Counted from the stretch's first letter, positions 36,102-45,349 are shown. The stretch: DNA of 64,000 nucleotides from Emticicia sp. CRIBPO (GCF_009905725.1 NZ_JAAAKV010000004.1:62001-126000), one strand, 5' to 3'. The notes: a model not told the origin generated them from the sequence alone. A program made the numbers and translations.

Positions 36102-36689
36102 TTATCTTAATTTCTCAAATTTCTTTTCAAGATCCGACAACCATTTCCGGCGTTTTCCGGGGGAGACCGACTTGACCATATTCAGGCTGATCCACTTCCT
36201 GTTTTGATAACCGGTTTTCCAGAAAGTACCGTTAAAAAGGGCTTTTTTGATAGCATTTCCGAAGAATAAACGGTAAATAAACCCCGGCGTATTCATGGTG
36301 GTAATGAGGGTGATACCCTTGATGTTTACCAGTTTTTTCTGCATAAATCCATTGGGTTTGTACTCATAGGCTACTCCGGGAAAAATCACTTTGTCGATAA
36401 AGCCCTTCATCATGGCAGGCATGAGTTCCCACCAGATAGGGAAGATGAAAATCAGGTGATCTGCTGATTCGAGCCTTGACTGATAGGTAATTACCTGTGG
36501 ATCAACCGGTTTTCTGTTTACAAAAGCTCTCAGGTCCTCGGCAGACATGACCGGGTTGAAACGGTCGCGGTCCAGGTGCATGAGGTCAACCTCGTGACCT
36601 GCTTTTTTGAGACCTGCAGTCACTGATGCCAGTATGGCTGTGCAGAAACTGCCTTCATACGGATGATTAAATACGATAACTGTTTTCAT
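36102..36689 (-). CDS. NAD(P)H-dependent oxidoreductase, flavodoxin-like fold (NQO1/MdaB type)
   Basis: The 195-residue protein begins MKTVIVFNHPYEGSFCTAIL, the FMN/FAD-phosphate loop of this family, and has HLIFIFPIWWELMPAMMKGFIDKV, a hallmark of NQO1-like quinone reductases. Such enzymes carry out two-electron reduction of quinones or other electrophiles. Start at 36689 fits the fold. It is 78 bp downstream of a Crp/Fnr gene in a three-gene run with a DinB-like protein. Confidence 0.9.
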   Translation of the reverse strand: MKTVIVFNHPYEGSFCTAILASVTAGLKKAGHEVDLMHLDRDRFNPVMSAEDLRAFVNRKPVDPQVITYQSRLESADHLIFIFPIWWELMPAMMKGFIDKVIFPGVAYEYKPNGFMQKKLVNIKGITLITTMNTPGFIYRLFFGNAIKKALFNGTFWKTGYQNRKWISLNMVKSVSPGKRRKWLSDLEKKFEKLR

Positions 36690-36767
36690 GTTTTTCTGAT
36701 GTTTAAATGACATCACAAAATTGACATGAAGAAAGGGGGCGGGACGATAACAAATGTTAAGAAATAC

Positions 36768-37307
36768 TTATCTGCGGCTCCTGATACGGCTCAGCGAAAC
36801 GGGCGTAATGCCCAGGTAGGAAGCAATGTAATGCTGCGGAACCCTTTGCAGGATCTGGGGGTGATGTTCCAGCAGTTCACGGTAGCGTGTTTCGGGGTTG
36901 TCTTTGATGCGGGAGAGGAAAAGTTTCTGATAAAAAAGCAGCCGCTGAAAAAGCACCTCATCGATCTGTGCTTTGATGGCCGGCGAGTCGTCCAGTATAG
37001 TCATGTAGTCTTTTTTGCTGATGGTATGGATTATACAAGGCTCTATGCTTTCGATGCTGAATAAACTGGGCTGGTTGGTCCTGAAACTCTCGATGGAGGA
37101 TACACCCTCCCCTTCAAAGAAAAACTGGAAGGTGACGTCTTTGCCATTGTTGTTAAACCAGACCCTGATGCATCCTTTTTCAATAAAATAAGCCTTGGTG
37201 GCAGTTTCGCCTTCCGAAAGCAGGGTGGTTTTGGAACTTACTTCCTGTCTTTTAAATAAATGCCGGTAATTTTCCCAGCCCGGAATACTCAAATGGGACT
37301 CTTTCAT
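36768..37307 (-). CDS. Crp/Fnr-family transcriptional regulator
   Basis: The 179-residue protein has a cyclic-nucleotide-binding-like domain (about 20-110; TLLSEGETATKAYFIEKGCIRVWF) and a C-terminal helix-turn-helix (VPQHYIASYLGITPVSLSRIRSRR). Its start lies 8 nt downstream of the DinB-like gene, exactly the arrangement seen at 16.5 kb. It probably controls this operon, including the oxidoreductase. The ligand is unknown. Confidence 0.9.
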   Translation of the reverse strand: MKESHLSIPGWENYRHLFKRQEVSSKTTLLSEGETATKAYFIEKGCIRVWFNNNGKDVTFQFFFEGEGVSSIESFRTNQPSLFSIESIEPCIIHTISKKDYMTILDDSPAIKAQIDEVLFQRLLFYQKLFLSRIKDNPETRYRELLEHHPQILQRVPQHYIASYLGITPVSLSRIRSRR

Positions 37308-37315
37308 TCTGGTTA

Positions 37316-37768
37316 TCAGATCAGTCTGAACTGTTGAAAATGATGGGTAAAGTGCCTGTTATGGAAGATGATCCATTCATCGCGGTTAATGGCTCCCATG
37401 GCCGGATGCACGGGTGTGACCCCGGGATTCTCTTCAAAAAAACTGTAGAATTTATCCAGCTCCTTTTTCAGCCGTGCAATCGCCGCAGGTAAATCATTAA
37501 AACTGAGCGGCGGAGGTGTTTCCCCGAGCATGGGAGCCTTAAAATTCATGGGGAAGGTTTCTTCTTCCAGGAGCATCTTTTTAAACCTGCCTGCCTGCTC
37601 TTCCGTAAAATACAATTTCTGAGGAAATCTGCCTGTTGACATGGCTGTGGAATACGAGAGGTGTTCCACCATGTGCTGGGGGCCCATCACCCCGAAAACC
37701 GGCAGGGCGTCAGCTTTGAGTTGGTCCAGTCTTTTTAACAGGTCTTCCTGGTTATACAGGTTTATCAT
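37316..37768 (-). CDS. DinB-superfamily (DUF1569-like) protein
   Basis: The 150-residue protein begins MINLYNQEDLLKRLDQL. GPQHMVEHLSY and the terminal IIFHNRHFTHHFQQFRLI place His residues as in DinB-type metal sites, and the fold resembles DUF1569. Upstream in-frame Met codons at 37780 and 37789 exist, but the predicted -7 box at 37791-37798 would start the transcript inside them, so 37768 is preferred. First gene of a DinB-like, Crp/Fnr, oxidoreductase operon. Confidence 0.8.
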   Translation of the reverse strand: MINLYNQEDLLKRLDQLKADALPVFGVMGPQHMVEHLSYSTAMSTGRFPQKLYFTEEQAGRFKKMLLEEETFPMNFKAPMLGETPPPLSFNDLPAAIARLKKELDKFYSFFEENPGVTPVHPAMGAINRDEWIIFHNRHFTHHFQQFRLI

Positions 37769-37790
37769 AGATTTTATCATTATCGGCACT

Positions 37791-37798
37791 CAAATATA
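37791..37798 (-). promoter_or_regulatory. Candidate -7 box for the DinB-like/Crp operon
   Basis: The minus strand reads TATATTTG, a perfect TAnnTTTG match, placing transcription near 37784 and favouring the internal start at 37768. No TTTG lies at the -33 distance. Confidence 0.4.
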
Positions 37799-38110
37799 AT
37801 TCTACCCGGGTGAAAAACCTACAGTTAGCGGAAGAGGGCGGCTCTTCTGAAAAAATAACATTAAGGAAACGTGTTTGTACCTGTAGGGAACTAATTTTCC
37901 GAAACTTTTGAATGGACACCAATAGCCGGAAAATCCCAATCCGGAGTACTTCTTATGAAACCGTTATTTAATGCACAATTCTATTCCGGTATAAATGTAA
38001 AGAAAGCGGAGGCGTTGAGGAATACGGAGCAATAAAGTGTGGATATTTTAAACAAAATGTATAAATAATTTTTAACTTACAGCCGAATACCATGTATCAA
38101 TTCAACCTTT

Positions 38111-39568
38111 ATGAAGAATAAAAAAGAAACAAATTCAAGAAGAAATTTTCTCAAGACAGGGGCGGCAGCAGCCAGCTTTTACATCGTTCCCCGCAATGTG
38201 CTGGGTGGCGTGGGATTCATTGCTCCAAGTGACCAGTTAGTACTTGCCGCTATCGGTGCGGGAGGAAAAGGCAGAAGCGATATTAAAAATGCTTCGGTAA
38301 ACGGAAGAGAGCGTGTGGTAGCCCTCTGTGATGTGGATTTTTCAGGAAGTGCGGCAGACAGCGTCAAGCAGTTTCCCCAGGCCAAATTGTATGCGGATTA
38401 CCGCAAAATGCTGGATGAGTTGAAGGAAATCGACGCATTGACGATCTCCACCCCTGACCACGTTCATGGTCCAGCGGCAAAATTTGCCATGGAAAGAAAC
38501 AAGCATGTGTACGTACAGAAGCCGATGACCCACAACATCCGTGAGGCCAGACTTCTGACCGAACTTGCCCGTAAACAAAAAGTGGTGACCCAGATGGGTA
38601 ACCAGGGAGGATCAAACCCGCAGTTGAAAATCATCCAGGGATGGGTGGATTCGGGTAAGATCGGTAAGGTTTCGAAAGTACAGATCTGGACTAACCGCCC
38701 GGTGTGGCCACAGGGAAACCCGATGCCTAAGCCGGATGCAGCTCTAAAACCGCAGGCCCTTGACTGGGACCTTTGGTTAGGACCATCTGAAGAAACGCCT
38801 TATATTCCAAAAATGCACCCTTTCAACTGGAGAGGCTGGTGGAACTACGGTACCGGTGCTTTGGGCGATGTGGGATGTCACCTGATTGATATTCCGTTCC
38901 GTACCCTAGGCCTGATGTACCCGACAGATGCCGAGTGCAGCGTAGGTTCAATATATTCGCAGATGTGGAGTGCAGACTACAATCCTGAGGGATGTCCTGC
39001 GGCTTCATTCATCACCCTGCATTTCAATGCGACAAAGAAAAACGCGTCCAAAATTGAGATGACCTGGATGGACGGTGGCCTGAGACCTTCTCACCCTGAG
39101 ATCATCCCTGCCAGCGATGAAATCGGTGGGCCGGGAAGTGCCAATGGTGTATTGATGATCGGAGAGAAAGGTATTATCTCGACCAATATCAATGACAGTT
39201 CGCCTATTTCTCTGAAACTGTATATGAATGACGGCACCAAGGAAGTCATTGCCGAGCCGACCGGACCAAGAGAACCGGAGTACGGACACCAGAGACTTTG
39301 GGTGGATGCCTGCAAAGCCGGTTTCGGAAGCAAGGAGCATAAAGGACTGACTTCGTCGTTCGATTATGCCGGACCGATGACAGAAACCGTATTGATGGGT
39401 AACCTGGCCATCAGAAGTTATATGCTCAGAAGACAGACTGCTGACAATAAAATGGAGTTCTTCGGCAGAAGAAAGCTGCTTTGGGATGGTGAAAACACAA
39501 GAATTACCAACCTGGAAGAAGCCAACCAGTTTGTTACCCGTACCTACCGTAAAGGCTGGGAAGTGTAG
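38111..39568 (+). CDS. Tat-exported Gfo/Idh/MocA-family oxidoreductase
   Basis: The 485-residue protein has a twin-arginine signal (SRRNFLKTGAAAASFYIVP, about 8-26). The NAD(P)-binding Rossmann domain (about 38-160) has AIGAGGKGRSDI, ALCDVD and the family motif YVQKPMTHN, whose Lys is typically catalytic. The C-terminal dimerisation domain follows. Exported members act on sugars or glycosides, sometimes as glycosidases. The sugar is not determinable. The gene is single, with its own terminator, and is a paralogue of the Tat-exported oxidoreductase at 41904. Confidence 0.93.
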   Translation: MKNKKETNSRRNFLKTGAAAASFYIVPRNVLGGVGFIAPSDQLVLAAIGAGGKGRSDIKNASVNGRERVVALCDVDFSGSAADSVKQFPQAKLYADYRKMLDELKEIDALTISTPDHVHGPAAKFAMERNKHVYVQKPMTHNIREARLLTELARKQKVVTQMGNQGGSNPQLKIIQGWVDSGKIGKVSKVQIWTNRPVWPQGNPMPKPDAALKPQALDWDLWLGPSEETPYIPKMHPFNWRGWWNYGTGALGDVGCHLIDIPFRTLGLMYPTDAECSVGSIYSQMWSADYNPEGCPAASFITLHFNATKKNASKIEMTWMDGGLRPSHPEIIPASDEIGGPGSANGVLMIGEKGIISTNINDSSPISLKLYMNDGTKEVIAEPTGPREPEYGHQRLWVDACKAGFGSKEHKGLTSSFDYAGPMTETVLMGNLAIRSYMLRRQTADNKMEFFGRRKLLWDGENTRITNLEEANQFVTRTYRKGWEV

Positions 39569-39594
39569 TAAGCGATCCGAAATAATATGATAGA

Positions 39595-39622
39595 AAAAGC
39601 CACCTTCCGGGGTGGCTTTTTT
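39595..39622 (+). terminator. Rho-independent terminator of the Gfo/Idh gene
   Basis: AAAAGCCACC pairs with GGTGGCTTTT around TTCCGG and is followed by T residues, 27 bp past the stop of the 38111 gene. Confidence 0.88.
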
Positions 39623-39680
39623 GATGTTGAAGGGGGCTAGTTTTAATGAGGTTAATGGGTTTCATTAATCTACCCTAAGT

Positions 39681-39990
39681 GTGACCCATTCAGGGTCAGT
39701 TTTATTTTTTCATCCGTGGTTTTCTATAAACATGTGAATCCTTCGGATTCATTCGCTTGTATACAGCTGAAATGCTTAAAATGCCTGTGGGGCATGTTGT
39801 GGAGAGCAGAGGCCCGGGGAGGTATCATCTACCCCTTTTTTGATCCATTCGCGGTCCGTTTCATTTTTCTACAAATATTTTAAATCCATCGGATGCATAA
39901 CATGAAGATTTTGATCCTGAAGGGATCATATGTTTATAGATAGGCCAAAAAGGAAAAGACCTGACCCTGACAGGGTCACACGTTTGGCCC
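39681..39990. repeat. Interspersed palindromic repeat elements (cluster 2, both orientations)
   Basis: The gap between two genes is filled by variants of the element seen at 22.5-22.8 kb. GACCCATTCAGGGTC (39683-39697) and GAATCCTTCGGATTC (39736-39750) are in reverse orientation. A degenerate reverse unit lies near 39842-39897. GATCCTGAAGGGATC (39913-39927), with its ATATGTTTATAGATA tail, and GACCCTGACAGGGTC (39963-39977) with ACACGTTT are forward. A possible degenerate forward copy lies at 39781-39806. Confidence 0.75.
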
Positions 39991-40031
39991 TGATATCTCC
40001 GGATTTGTCAATCCGGCTATTGTACAGATTT

Positions 40032-40757
40032 TCAGTTTCTTATGAATCTGTACAAATAAGGGGCTTTATTCTGAGCTCCGGTAAACTTTTTTTCAAGACG
40101 CTCCAGCACATTCAGGTCCAGTATCTTCTTCTGGAAATTATTTCTGGCAAATGGCCTGTCATACACAGCTTCGTACAGCTCCTGTATTTCCTTTATGGTA
40201 AATGTTTCGGGCAGAAGATTGAAGCCGATCAGTTTGCGGTCAAGGTTTTGTCTGAGGGCTTCGAGGCCGTAGGTCAGGATCTCGTTGTGGTCATAGTTCA
40301 TTTGCGGGATGTCGTTGATGCTCCGCCATTCAAGGTACTCATCAAAAAAGCCGTTTTTCGGGTTCACCTTATGGATATCCACGAGGGCATAATAGCCCAC
40401 GCTGATAAACCTGCTGGTTATCCACTCTGTAACTTCTTCGTCAAACCGCTCATCATAAGCAATGAGGTCTGCCTTCATGATCGCTTTATGTTCACTGTTG
40501 ACAATACGGTTTTCATCACCGAATACCCGGAACTGTTCCAGGTAAATATTCTCCAGGCCTGTCCTGTCCTTTAAAACCCTGCTGGCTGCCTTGTCAATCC
40601 CCTCCGTCTTCAATACATGCCCTCCGGGCAGCATCCAGGTGCCTTTTCCAAATTTGAATTTAGAAATCAACACCTTCAGTTCCTTGTCCTTATATCCGAA
40701 TATCACACAATCGATCGAAAGGTGTGCTATAAATTTCCCAATGTCAATCTTCTCCAT
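40032..40757 (-). CDS. NrtR-type transcriptional regulator (degenerate Nudix domain + winged helix)
   Basis: The 241-residue protein has an N-terminal Nudix fold (about 1-150), with GKGTWMLPGGHVLKTEGID. Its Nudix box reads RVLKDRTG where a hydrolase has REUxEExG, so the catalytic glutamates are lost and the domain probably senses a sugar or nucleotide ligand. The C-terminal winged helix (about 165-241; FTIKEIQELYEAVYDRPFARNNFQKKIL) binds DNA. Start at 40757 suits the fold. It is divergent from the TolB-like/Gfo-Idh operon, whose promoter carries a perfect inverted repeat at 40863-40883. Confidence 0.9.
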   Translation of the reverse strand: MEKIDIGKFIAHLSIDCVIFGYKDKELKVLISKFKFGKGTWMLPGGHVLKTEGIDKAASRVLKDRTGLENIYLEQFRVFGDENRIVNSEHKAIMKADLIAYDERFDEEVTEWITSRFISVGYYALVDIHKVNPKNGFFDEYLEWRSINDIPQMNYDHNEILTYGLEALRQNLDRKLIGFNLLPETFTIKEIQELYEAVYDRPFARNNFQKKILDLNVLERLEKKFTGAQNKAPYLYRFIRN

Positions 40758-40862
40758 ACGTGAATTTTTCTCAAAACCGTTCAAATGCAAAGGTAAGTTG
40801 AAGCCGCGTAATATATCACTTATGAAATTTGAATATTCAAAGATAAAATAAAATTTAAACTA

Positions 40863-40905
40863 ATTGTCTTTTTTTTAGACAATAAAAAAAGAATGTTTAT
40901 ATTTG
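40863..40905 (+). promoter_or_regulatory. Promoter of the TolB-like/Gfo-Idh operon with candidate NrtR operator
   Basis: ATTGTCT-N7-AGACAAT (40863-40883) is a perfect 21-bp inverted repeat. It overlaps the -33 position of a TATATTTG -7 box (40898-40905), with transcription expected near 40912 and the ATG at 40945. The divergent NrtR-type gene next door is the natural candidate binder. Confidence 0.6.
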
Positions 40906-40944
40906 TTTATTCAACCAGATTTCAATAACCAAATTTTTTTTGCT

Positions 40945-41886
40945 ATGAGAACATCTATTCATTTCAGGGCCCGTTTCAAAACAGGCTGCCTGGCCGTTCT
41001 GTGCCTGGTTTGTTCGCGGGCAGCACATGCCAAAGCCGATACCACGAGTTACATTCAGACCCTGGATATCACCACCGGGAAAATTGATACGGTGCTGATC
41101 ACTAAAAAGCACTTCGAAGCCCCTAACTGGCATCCGGACAATTACCTGATCCTTAACAGTAAAGGGAAAATTGTGACCCTTGATCTTTCATCAAAGAAAC
41201 TGACTGAACTCAATACCGGGTCTGCCAATCAGAACAACAACGATCATGGCATTTCACCGGATAAAAAATGGCTGGCCATCAGTCATAACGACAAGTCTGA
41301 TCCTTCGACAAAGCCATATAAATCAGCTATTTATATCCTTCCGATTACTGGCGGGCAGCCCCGGAGGATAACACCTGAAGTGCCGTCTTTCTGGCATGGC
41401 TGGAGTCCTGACGGCAAGACCCTGGCTTATTGTGCCGAACGAAACGGCAATTTTGATATTTATACCATTGGCACAGAAGGCGGTCCTGAAAAAAGATTAA
41501 CCACTACAGAAGGTCTGGATGACGGCCCGGATTATTCCCCGGACGGGAAATACATTTACTTTAATTCCTACCGTACCGGTCATATGCAAATCTGGCGTAT
41601 GCTGGCAGACGGGACACAGCCCGAACAACTGACATTTGATGAAAATTCCAACTGGTTTGCCCATCCGTCGCCGGATAATAAATGGATTGTTTATATTGCT
41701 TATACTTCCGATGAAAAACAAAGCCATTTGTTTGGAAAAAATGTTAAACTTCGCCTTATGGATCTTAAAACCAAAGTGATCAGGGATATCACCCCTGTGT
41801 TTTTTGGCGGCCAGGGCACCATTAATGTGCCGTCATGGAGTCCGGACAGTAAAAAAATTGCTTTCGTCAGTTATTTAGTAAGATAA
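40945..41886 (+). CDS. Exported TolB-like beta-propeller protein (PD40 repeats)
   Basis: The 313-residue protein has a signal peptide (about 1-30, ending AHAKA). WD40-like PD40 repeats follow, such as [32 protein letters not shown] and [15 protein letters not shown], giving a six-bladed-propeller look like the TolB C-terminal domain. Stand-alone members act as periplasmic binding or hydrolase-like proteins. The start at 40945 is downstream of the predicted promoter; an in-frame Met at 40903 lies in it. It is 17 bp upstream of the second Gfo/Idh gene. Confidence 0.88.
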   Translation: MRTSIHFRARFKTGCLAVLCLVCSRAAHAKADTTSYIQTLDITTGKIDTVLITKKHFEAPNWHPDNYLILNSKGKIVTLDLSSKKLTELNTGSANQNNNDHGISPDKKWLAISHNDKSDPSTKPYKSAIYILPITGGQPRRITPEVPSFWHGWSPDGKTLAYCAERNGNFDIYTIGTEGGPEKRLTTTEGLDDGPDYSPDGKYIYFNSYRTGHMQIWRMLADGTQPEQLTFDENSNWFAHPSPDNKWIVYIAYTSDEKQSHLFGKNVKLRLMDLKTKVIRDITPVFFGGQGTINVPSWSPDSKKIAFVSYLVR

Positions 41887-41903
41887 AACACCTTATCAGA
41901 AAT

Positions 41904-43304
41904 ATGAAAAAAGACAATTCAACCTCAAGAAGAAAGTTTTTGCACCAGATCGGTGCCACCGGTTTGATTACCGCCGCCTCGCCTTTTGCCTCTTTGGCTG
42001 CACAGGAAAAAGCGGAGGAACGCATTCTGAATTATGACAGGCGTATTTCGTCAAATGATAAAATCCGCATAGGCGTGATAGGTTTCGGAGTCCAGGGACA
42101 TTTTGATCTGAATACAGCCCTCAAAGTACCCGGTGTGGAACTGGCCGGCATCTGTGATCTGTATACCGGCAGGATTGAAAATGCAAAGGAATTGTACGGC
42201 AAAGACCTTTACACTACCCGTAATTACAAAGAACTGCTGGACAGAAAGGACATTGACGCGGTGTTGATTTGCACTACAGACTGCTGGCATGCCCGCATCA
42301 CCCTGGATGCCCTGGCAAAAGGCAAACATGTCTATTGTGAAAAACCGATGGTTTATAAAATAAAGGAAGGCTATCCTGTTATGGAAGCTGCCAGAAAATC
42401 CGGTAAAGTGGTGCAGGTCGGGAGTCAGCGGGTCAGCAGCATAGGTCTGGCAAAAGCCAAAGAACTGCTGGCTGCCGGTGAAATCGGTAAACTTAATATG
42501 GTGAATGCCGTTTACGACAGGCAGAGCTCTATCGGGGCCTGGCAGTACACCATTCCGAAAGATGCTGATGCCATGACCACCAACTGGGACAAGTTTATCG
42601 AAGTCACTGAAAAGATGGCTTTTGATGCCAGGAAGTTTTTCTGGTGGAGGGCTTTTAAGGAAGTGGGGACGGGCGTAGCCGGTGATTTGTTTATCCATTT
42701 ACTGAGCGGCACCCATTTTATGACCAATTCAAAAGGACCGGAAAGCATTTACAGCACCGGGCAATTCAGCTACTGGAAAGATGGCCGCAACCTGCCGGAT
42801 GTCATGTCGGGGGTGATGCAATATCCGGACTGCAAAGAACATGATGCTTTCCAGATGACACTGCAGGTCAACTTTATCAGCGGCACAGGAGGCCAGGAGA
42901 TCATCCGTCTGATTGGTTCGGAAGGCACAATAGAGGTAAGAGGAAACAACCTGACCATCAAACACAGCCTGATGCCTGAGGCTCCGGGCTTCGGGGGGTA
43001 TGACTCAGTTTTTACGTTTTCAAAAAGTATGCAGGACGAAATGAAAGCTGATTACGAGGCCAAATGGACGCCTGAACAAAGAAAAAGAAAAGTAAAAGAA
43101 GATATTATTTTCAAGGCCCCTGAGGGTTACAGTGATCATTTGGATCACTTTACCAATTTCTTTGATTCTATCAGAACCGGCAAACCGGTGGTGGAAGACG
43201 CCGAGTTCGGGTTCAGGGCAGCTGCACCGGCCTTGTCGTGCAACGAAAGCTACCTGTCTAAAAAAATAGTCAAGTGGGATCCCGTCAACATGAAGCTGAA
43301 ATAG
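41904..43304 (+). CDS. Tat-exported Gfo/Idh/MocA-family oxidoreductase
   Basis: The 466-residue protein has a twin-arginine signal (SRRKFLHQIGATGLITAASP). The Rossmann domain (about 50-180) has GVIGFGVQGH, GICDLYTG and YCEKPMVYK, with the family lysine, and the C-terminal alpha/beta dimerisation domain is complete. It is likely active on a sugar or glycoside in the periplasm. Encoded 17 bp after the TolB-like gene, so the operon is one sugar-linked unit under the NrtR-type regulator. Confidence 0.92.
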   Translation: MKKDNSTSRRKFLHQIGATGLITAASPFASLAAQEKAEERILNYDRRISSNDKIRIGVIGFGVQGHFDLNTALKVPGVELAGICDLYTGRIENAKELYGKDLYTTRNYKELLDRKDIDAVLICTTDCWHARITLDALAKGKHVYCEKPMVYKIKEGYPVMEAARKSGKVVQVGSQRVSSIGLAKAKELLAAGEIGKLNMVNAVYDRQSSIGAWQYTIPKDADAMTTNWDKFIEVTEKMAFDARKFFWWRAFKEVGTGVAGDLFIHLLSGTHFMTNSKGPESIYSTGQFSYWKDGRNLPDVMSGVMQYPDCKEHDAFQMTLQVNFISGTGGQEIIRLIGSEGTIEVRGNNLTIKHSLMPEAPGFGGYDSVFTFSKSMQDEMKADYEAKWTPEQRKRKVKEDIIFKAPEGYSDHLDHFTNFFDSIRTGKPVVEDAEFGFRAAAPALSCNESYLSKKIVKWDPVNMKLK

Positions 43305-43401
43305 ACAGAAATGTTGATACGTCATTATGCTGACAGTGAGTAGTTTGTGTTTTCAACAGATCCGTTTTTAAATTATCAGGTTTATAAAATGCCGAAAAAA
43401 G

Positions 43402-43432
43402 ACACTCCCCCGGTTTCCGGGGAGAGTGTTTT
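43402..43432 (+). terminator. Rho-independent terminator of the TolB-like/Gfo-Idh operon
   Basis: ACACTC-CCCCGG pairs with CCGGGG-A-GAGTGT (one bulged A) and is followed by TTTT. It lies about 100 bp past the operon stop. No gene is evident in the rest of the 43305-43614 gap. Confidence 0.82.
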
Positions 43433-43614
43433 AAAGATGGTGTTCCTGCTCAGTCTGTCAAGGGCTCAAAAGCCATGATCATTCCCCCCGAAGCAGCCGT
43501 TTTTTGATGCTTCAGTAACAATATCCATAAAACCCGGGCACTATATTTTGATAAGTACTTTAATAGTCTGATATTTAAAATGAAAGAAGAAATGGGTTTC
43601 TAAAAAATACAAAA

Positions 43615-44664
43615 ATGAAATATAGGTACTTCAGATTTACAATGTTGCAATTGATTTCCTGGATTGTAATATTTATTTTACCTTACCTCAATATCATATT
43701 CGAGCCGGAACGGATAAACACCGTTCACCCGGCGTTTTTGCTGACGCCATTTCTGCCGATACTCTTTTTACTCCTGGTATTTTACGGCAACATATTTTTT
43801 GTGGCCCCAAGTTTTATTCATAACCGGCCGGTGATCTATTTTGTGTTTTTGGCTGTGGGGCTTGCCTTATTCCTGTTTTACAATGCTGCGATTTTAAACT
43901 ACCTGTCGGAAATTACCCGGAACACCGCTCCGAAGACACAAGTTGACAGGAGGTGGGAAATATTCCCGAGAATTATTTTCCCCGGCATTTTATATATCCT
44001 TACCGTTCTTGTCAGCAACATCAGCTTTCTTCTCGATGAAAGGCGGATTGAGAAAGAAGAAAAGCAGATCATGAATATCGAAAAAATAGCGACGGAGCTG
44101 GTCATGCTGAAAAACCAGATAAGTCCGCATTTCCTTTTTAACACCCTGAATAACATCCGCTGGATGGTCAGAAAGAACATGGAGAACACCGAGGAGGTGG
44201 TCCTGAAGCTCTCAGAGATTTTAAGGTACATTCTTTATGAAGTCGGGGAGGTGAAAGTGCCCATAAGCCAGGAAATAGAACACCTGAAAAACTACATTCA
44301 GCTGCAAAGTCTGAGGCTGCCTGTGCCCGGTGTGATAGAATTCAATGTGCAGCCGTCGGTGGGTACTCAGAAAATTGAGCCGCTGTTGTTTATCCATTTT
44401 GTTGAAAACGCCTTTAAATATGGTATAGATGCCAAAAATCCGCCCGAGATTGTCTTCGAGCTGGATACTGCGGGAAATCAGCTGATATTTAATGCCAGGA
44501 ACCGGATCCTGAGTCCGGACAACAAACTGGAGAGTTCAGGCATCGGGCTTTCAAATATCAAACGGCGGTTGGAACTCCTGTATGCCAACAAACACGTGCT
44601 GGAAACAGAAGTAAAGGACGGCTATTACCTGGTGAAATTAATCATAACCTTAGATGAAAATTAA
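43615..44664 (+). CDS. LytS/YehU-family sensor histidine kinase
   Basis: The 349-residue protein has four transmembrane segments (about 10-30, 42-63, 72-95 and 120-140) and a His_kinase domain with LKNQISPHFLFNTLNNIRW (phospho-acceptor His 172). The HATPase contains FVENAFKYG and SGIGLSNIKRRL. No dedicated extracellular sensor domain is seen. It overlaps the response regulator gene by 11 bases, so translation is coupled. Confidence 0.93.
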   Translation: MKYRYFRFTMLQLISWIVIFILPYLNIIFEPERINTVHPAFLLTPFLPILFLLLVFYGNIFFVAPSFIHNRPVIYFVFLAVGLALFLFYNAAILNYLSEITRNTAPKTQVDRRWEIFPRIIFPGILYILTVLVSNISFLLDERRIEKEEKQIMNIEKIATELVMLKNQISPHFLFNTLNNIRWMVRKNMENTEEVVLKLSEILRYILYEVGEVKVPISQEIEHLKNYIQLQSLRLPVPGVIEFNVQPSVGTQKIEPLLFIHFVENAFKYGIDAKNPPEIVFELDTAGNQLIFNARNRILSPDNKLESSGIGLSNIKRRLELLYANKHVLETEVKDGYYLVKLIITLDEN

Positions 44665-45349
44665 ATGTATCCTGGTCGATGACGAGCCGTTTGCCCTTGA
44701 CATCCTGGAGGATGATTTAAAGTCATTTGACACCGTCGAGGTTCTGGCTAAATTCAATGACGCGGAAGAGGTCATTGAGTATCTGAAATCAAACGCCGTT
44801 GACCTGATGTTTACGGATATTCAAATGCCCGGCTTGCTGGGAACACAGTTGGTGAGGTCGCTCGAAAATCCGCCGCTGATCATCTTTACCACCGCCTATC
44901 ACCAGTTTGCGGTAGAGGGGTTTGAGCTTAACGCGATCGACTACCTCATGAAACCCATCCGGAAAGAACGCCTGGGAGAGGCATTGAAGAAAGTCGTCAA
45001 CCAGTTAAGCCTGACCCAAAAAGCCTCCGGGGAACCCGATCATAATTTCATCATTTTAAATGTGGAGTATAAGAAAGTAAAACTGCTCTTTGATGAAATC
45101 AGATACGTGGAGGGTCTCAAAGATTACGTTAAAATATACCTGGAAAACAGGGCCCACCCGCTTCTGACAAGGAGCAACCTGAGGGGCATGGAAAACAAAC
45201 TCCCGGAAGAATTTTTCATAAGGATCCACAACTCCTTTATCGTCAATAAAAGCAAGATAGAAGGTTTTAACCAGACCAAAATAGCTGTCGGCAACACAGA
45301 ACTTCCGGTGGGCAAAGCTTACACCGCCAAAATCAAAGAGCTTTTCTGA
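44654..45349 (+). CDS. LytTR-family response regulator
   Basis: The 231-residue protein has a receiver domain (1-115; ILVDDEPFALD and phospho-acceptor Asp 55 in FTDIQMPG) and a LytTR DNA-binding domain (about 130-231; FDEIRYVEGLKDYVKIYLEN and EFFIRIHNSFIVNKSKI). LytTR proteins bind pairs of 9-bp direct repeats. Such a pair lies at 45491-45520, upstream of the outer-membrane receptor gene, so that receptor is the predicted target. Confidence 0.94.
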   Translation: MKIKCILVDDEPFALDILEDDLKSFDTVEVLAKFNDAEEVIEYLKSNAVDLMFTDIQMPGLLGTQLVRSLENPPLIIFTTAYHQFAVEGFELNAIDYLMKPIRKERLGEALKKVVNQLSLTQKASGEPDHNFIILNVEYKKVKLLFDEIRYVEGLKDYVKIYLENRAHPLLTRSNLRGMENKLPEEFFIRIHNSFIVNKSKIEGFNQTKIAVGNTELPVGKAYTAKIKELF

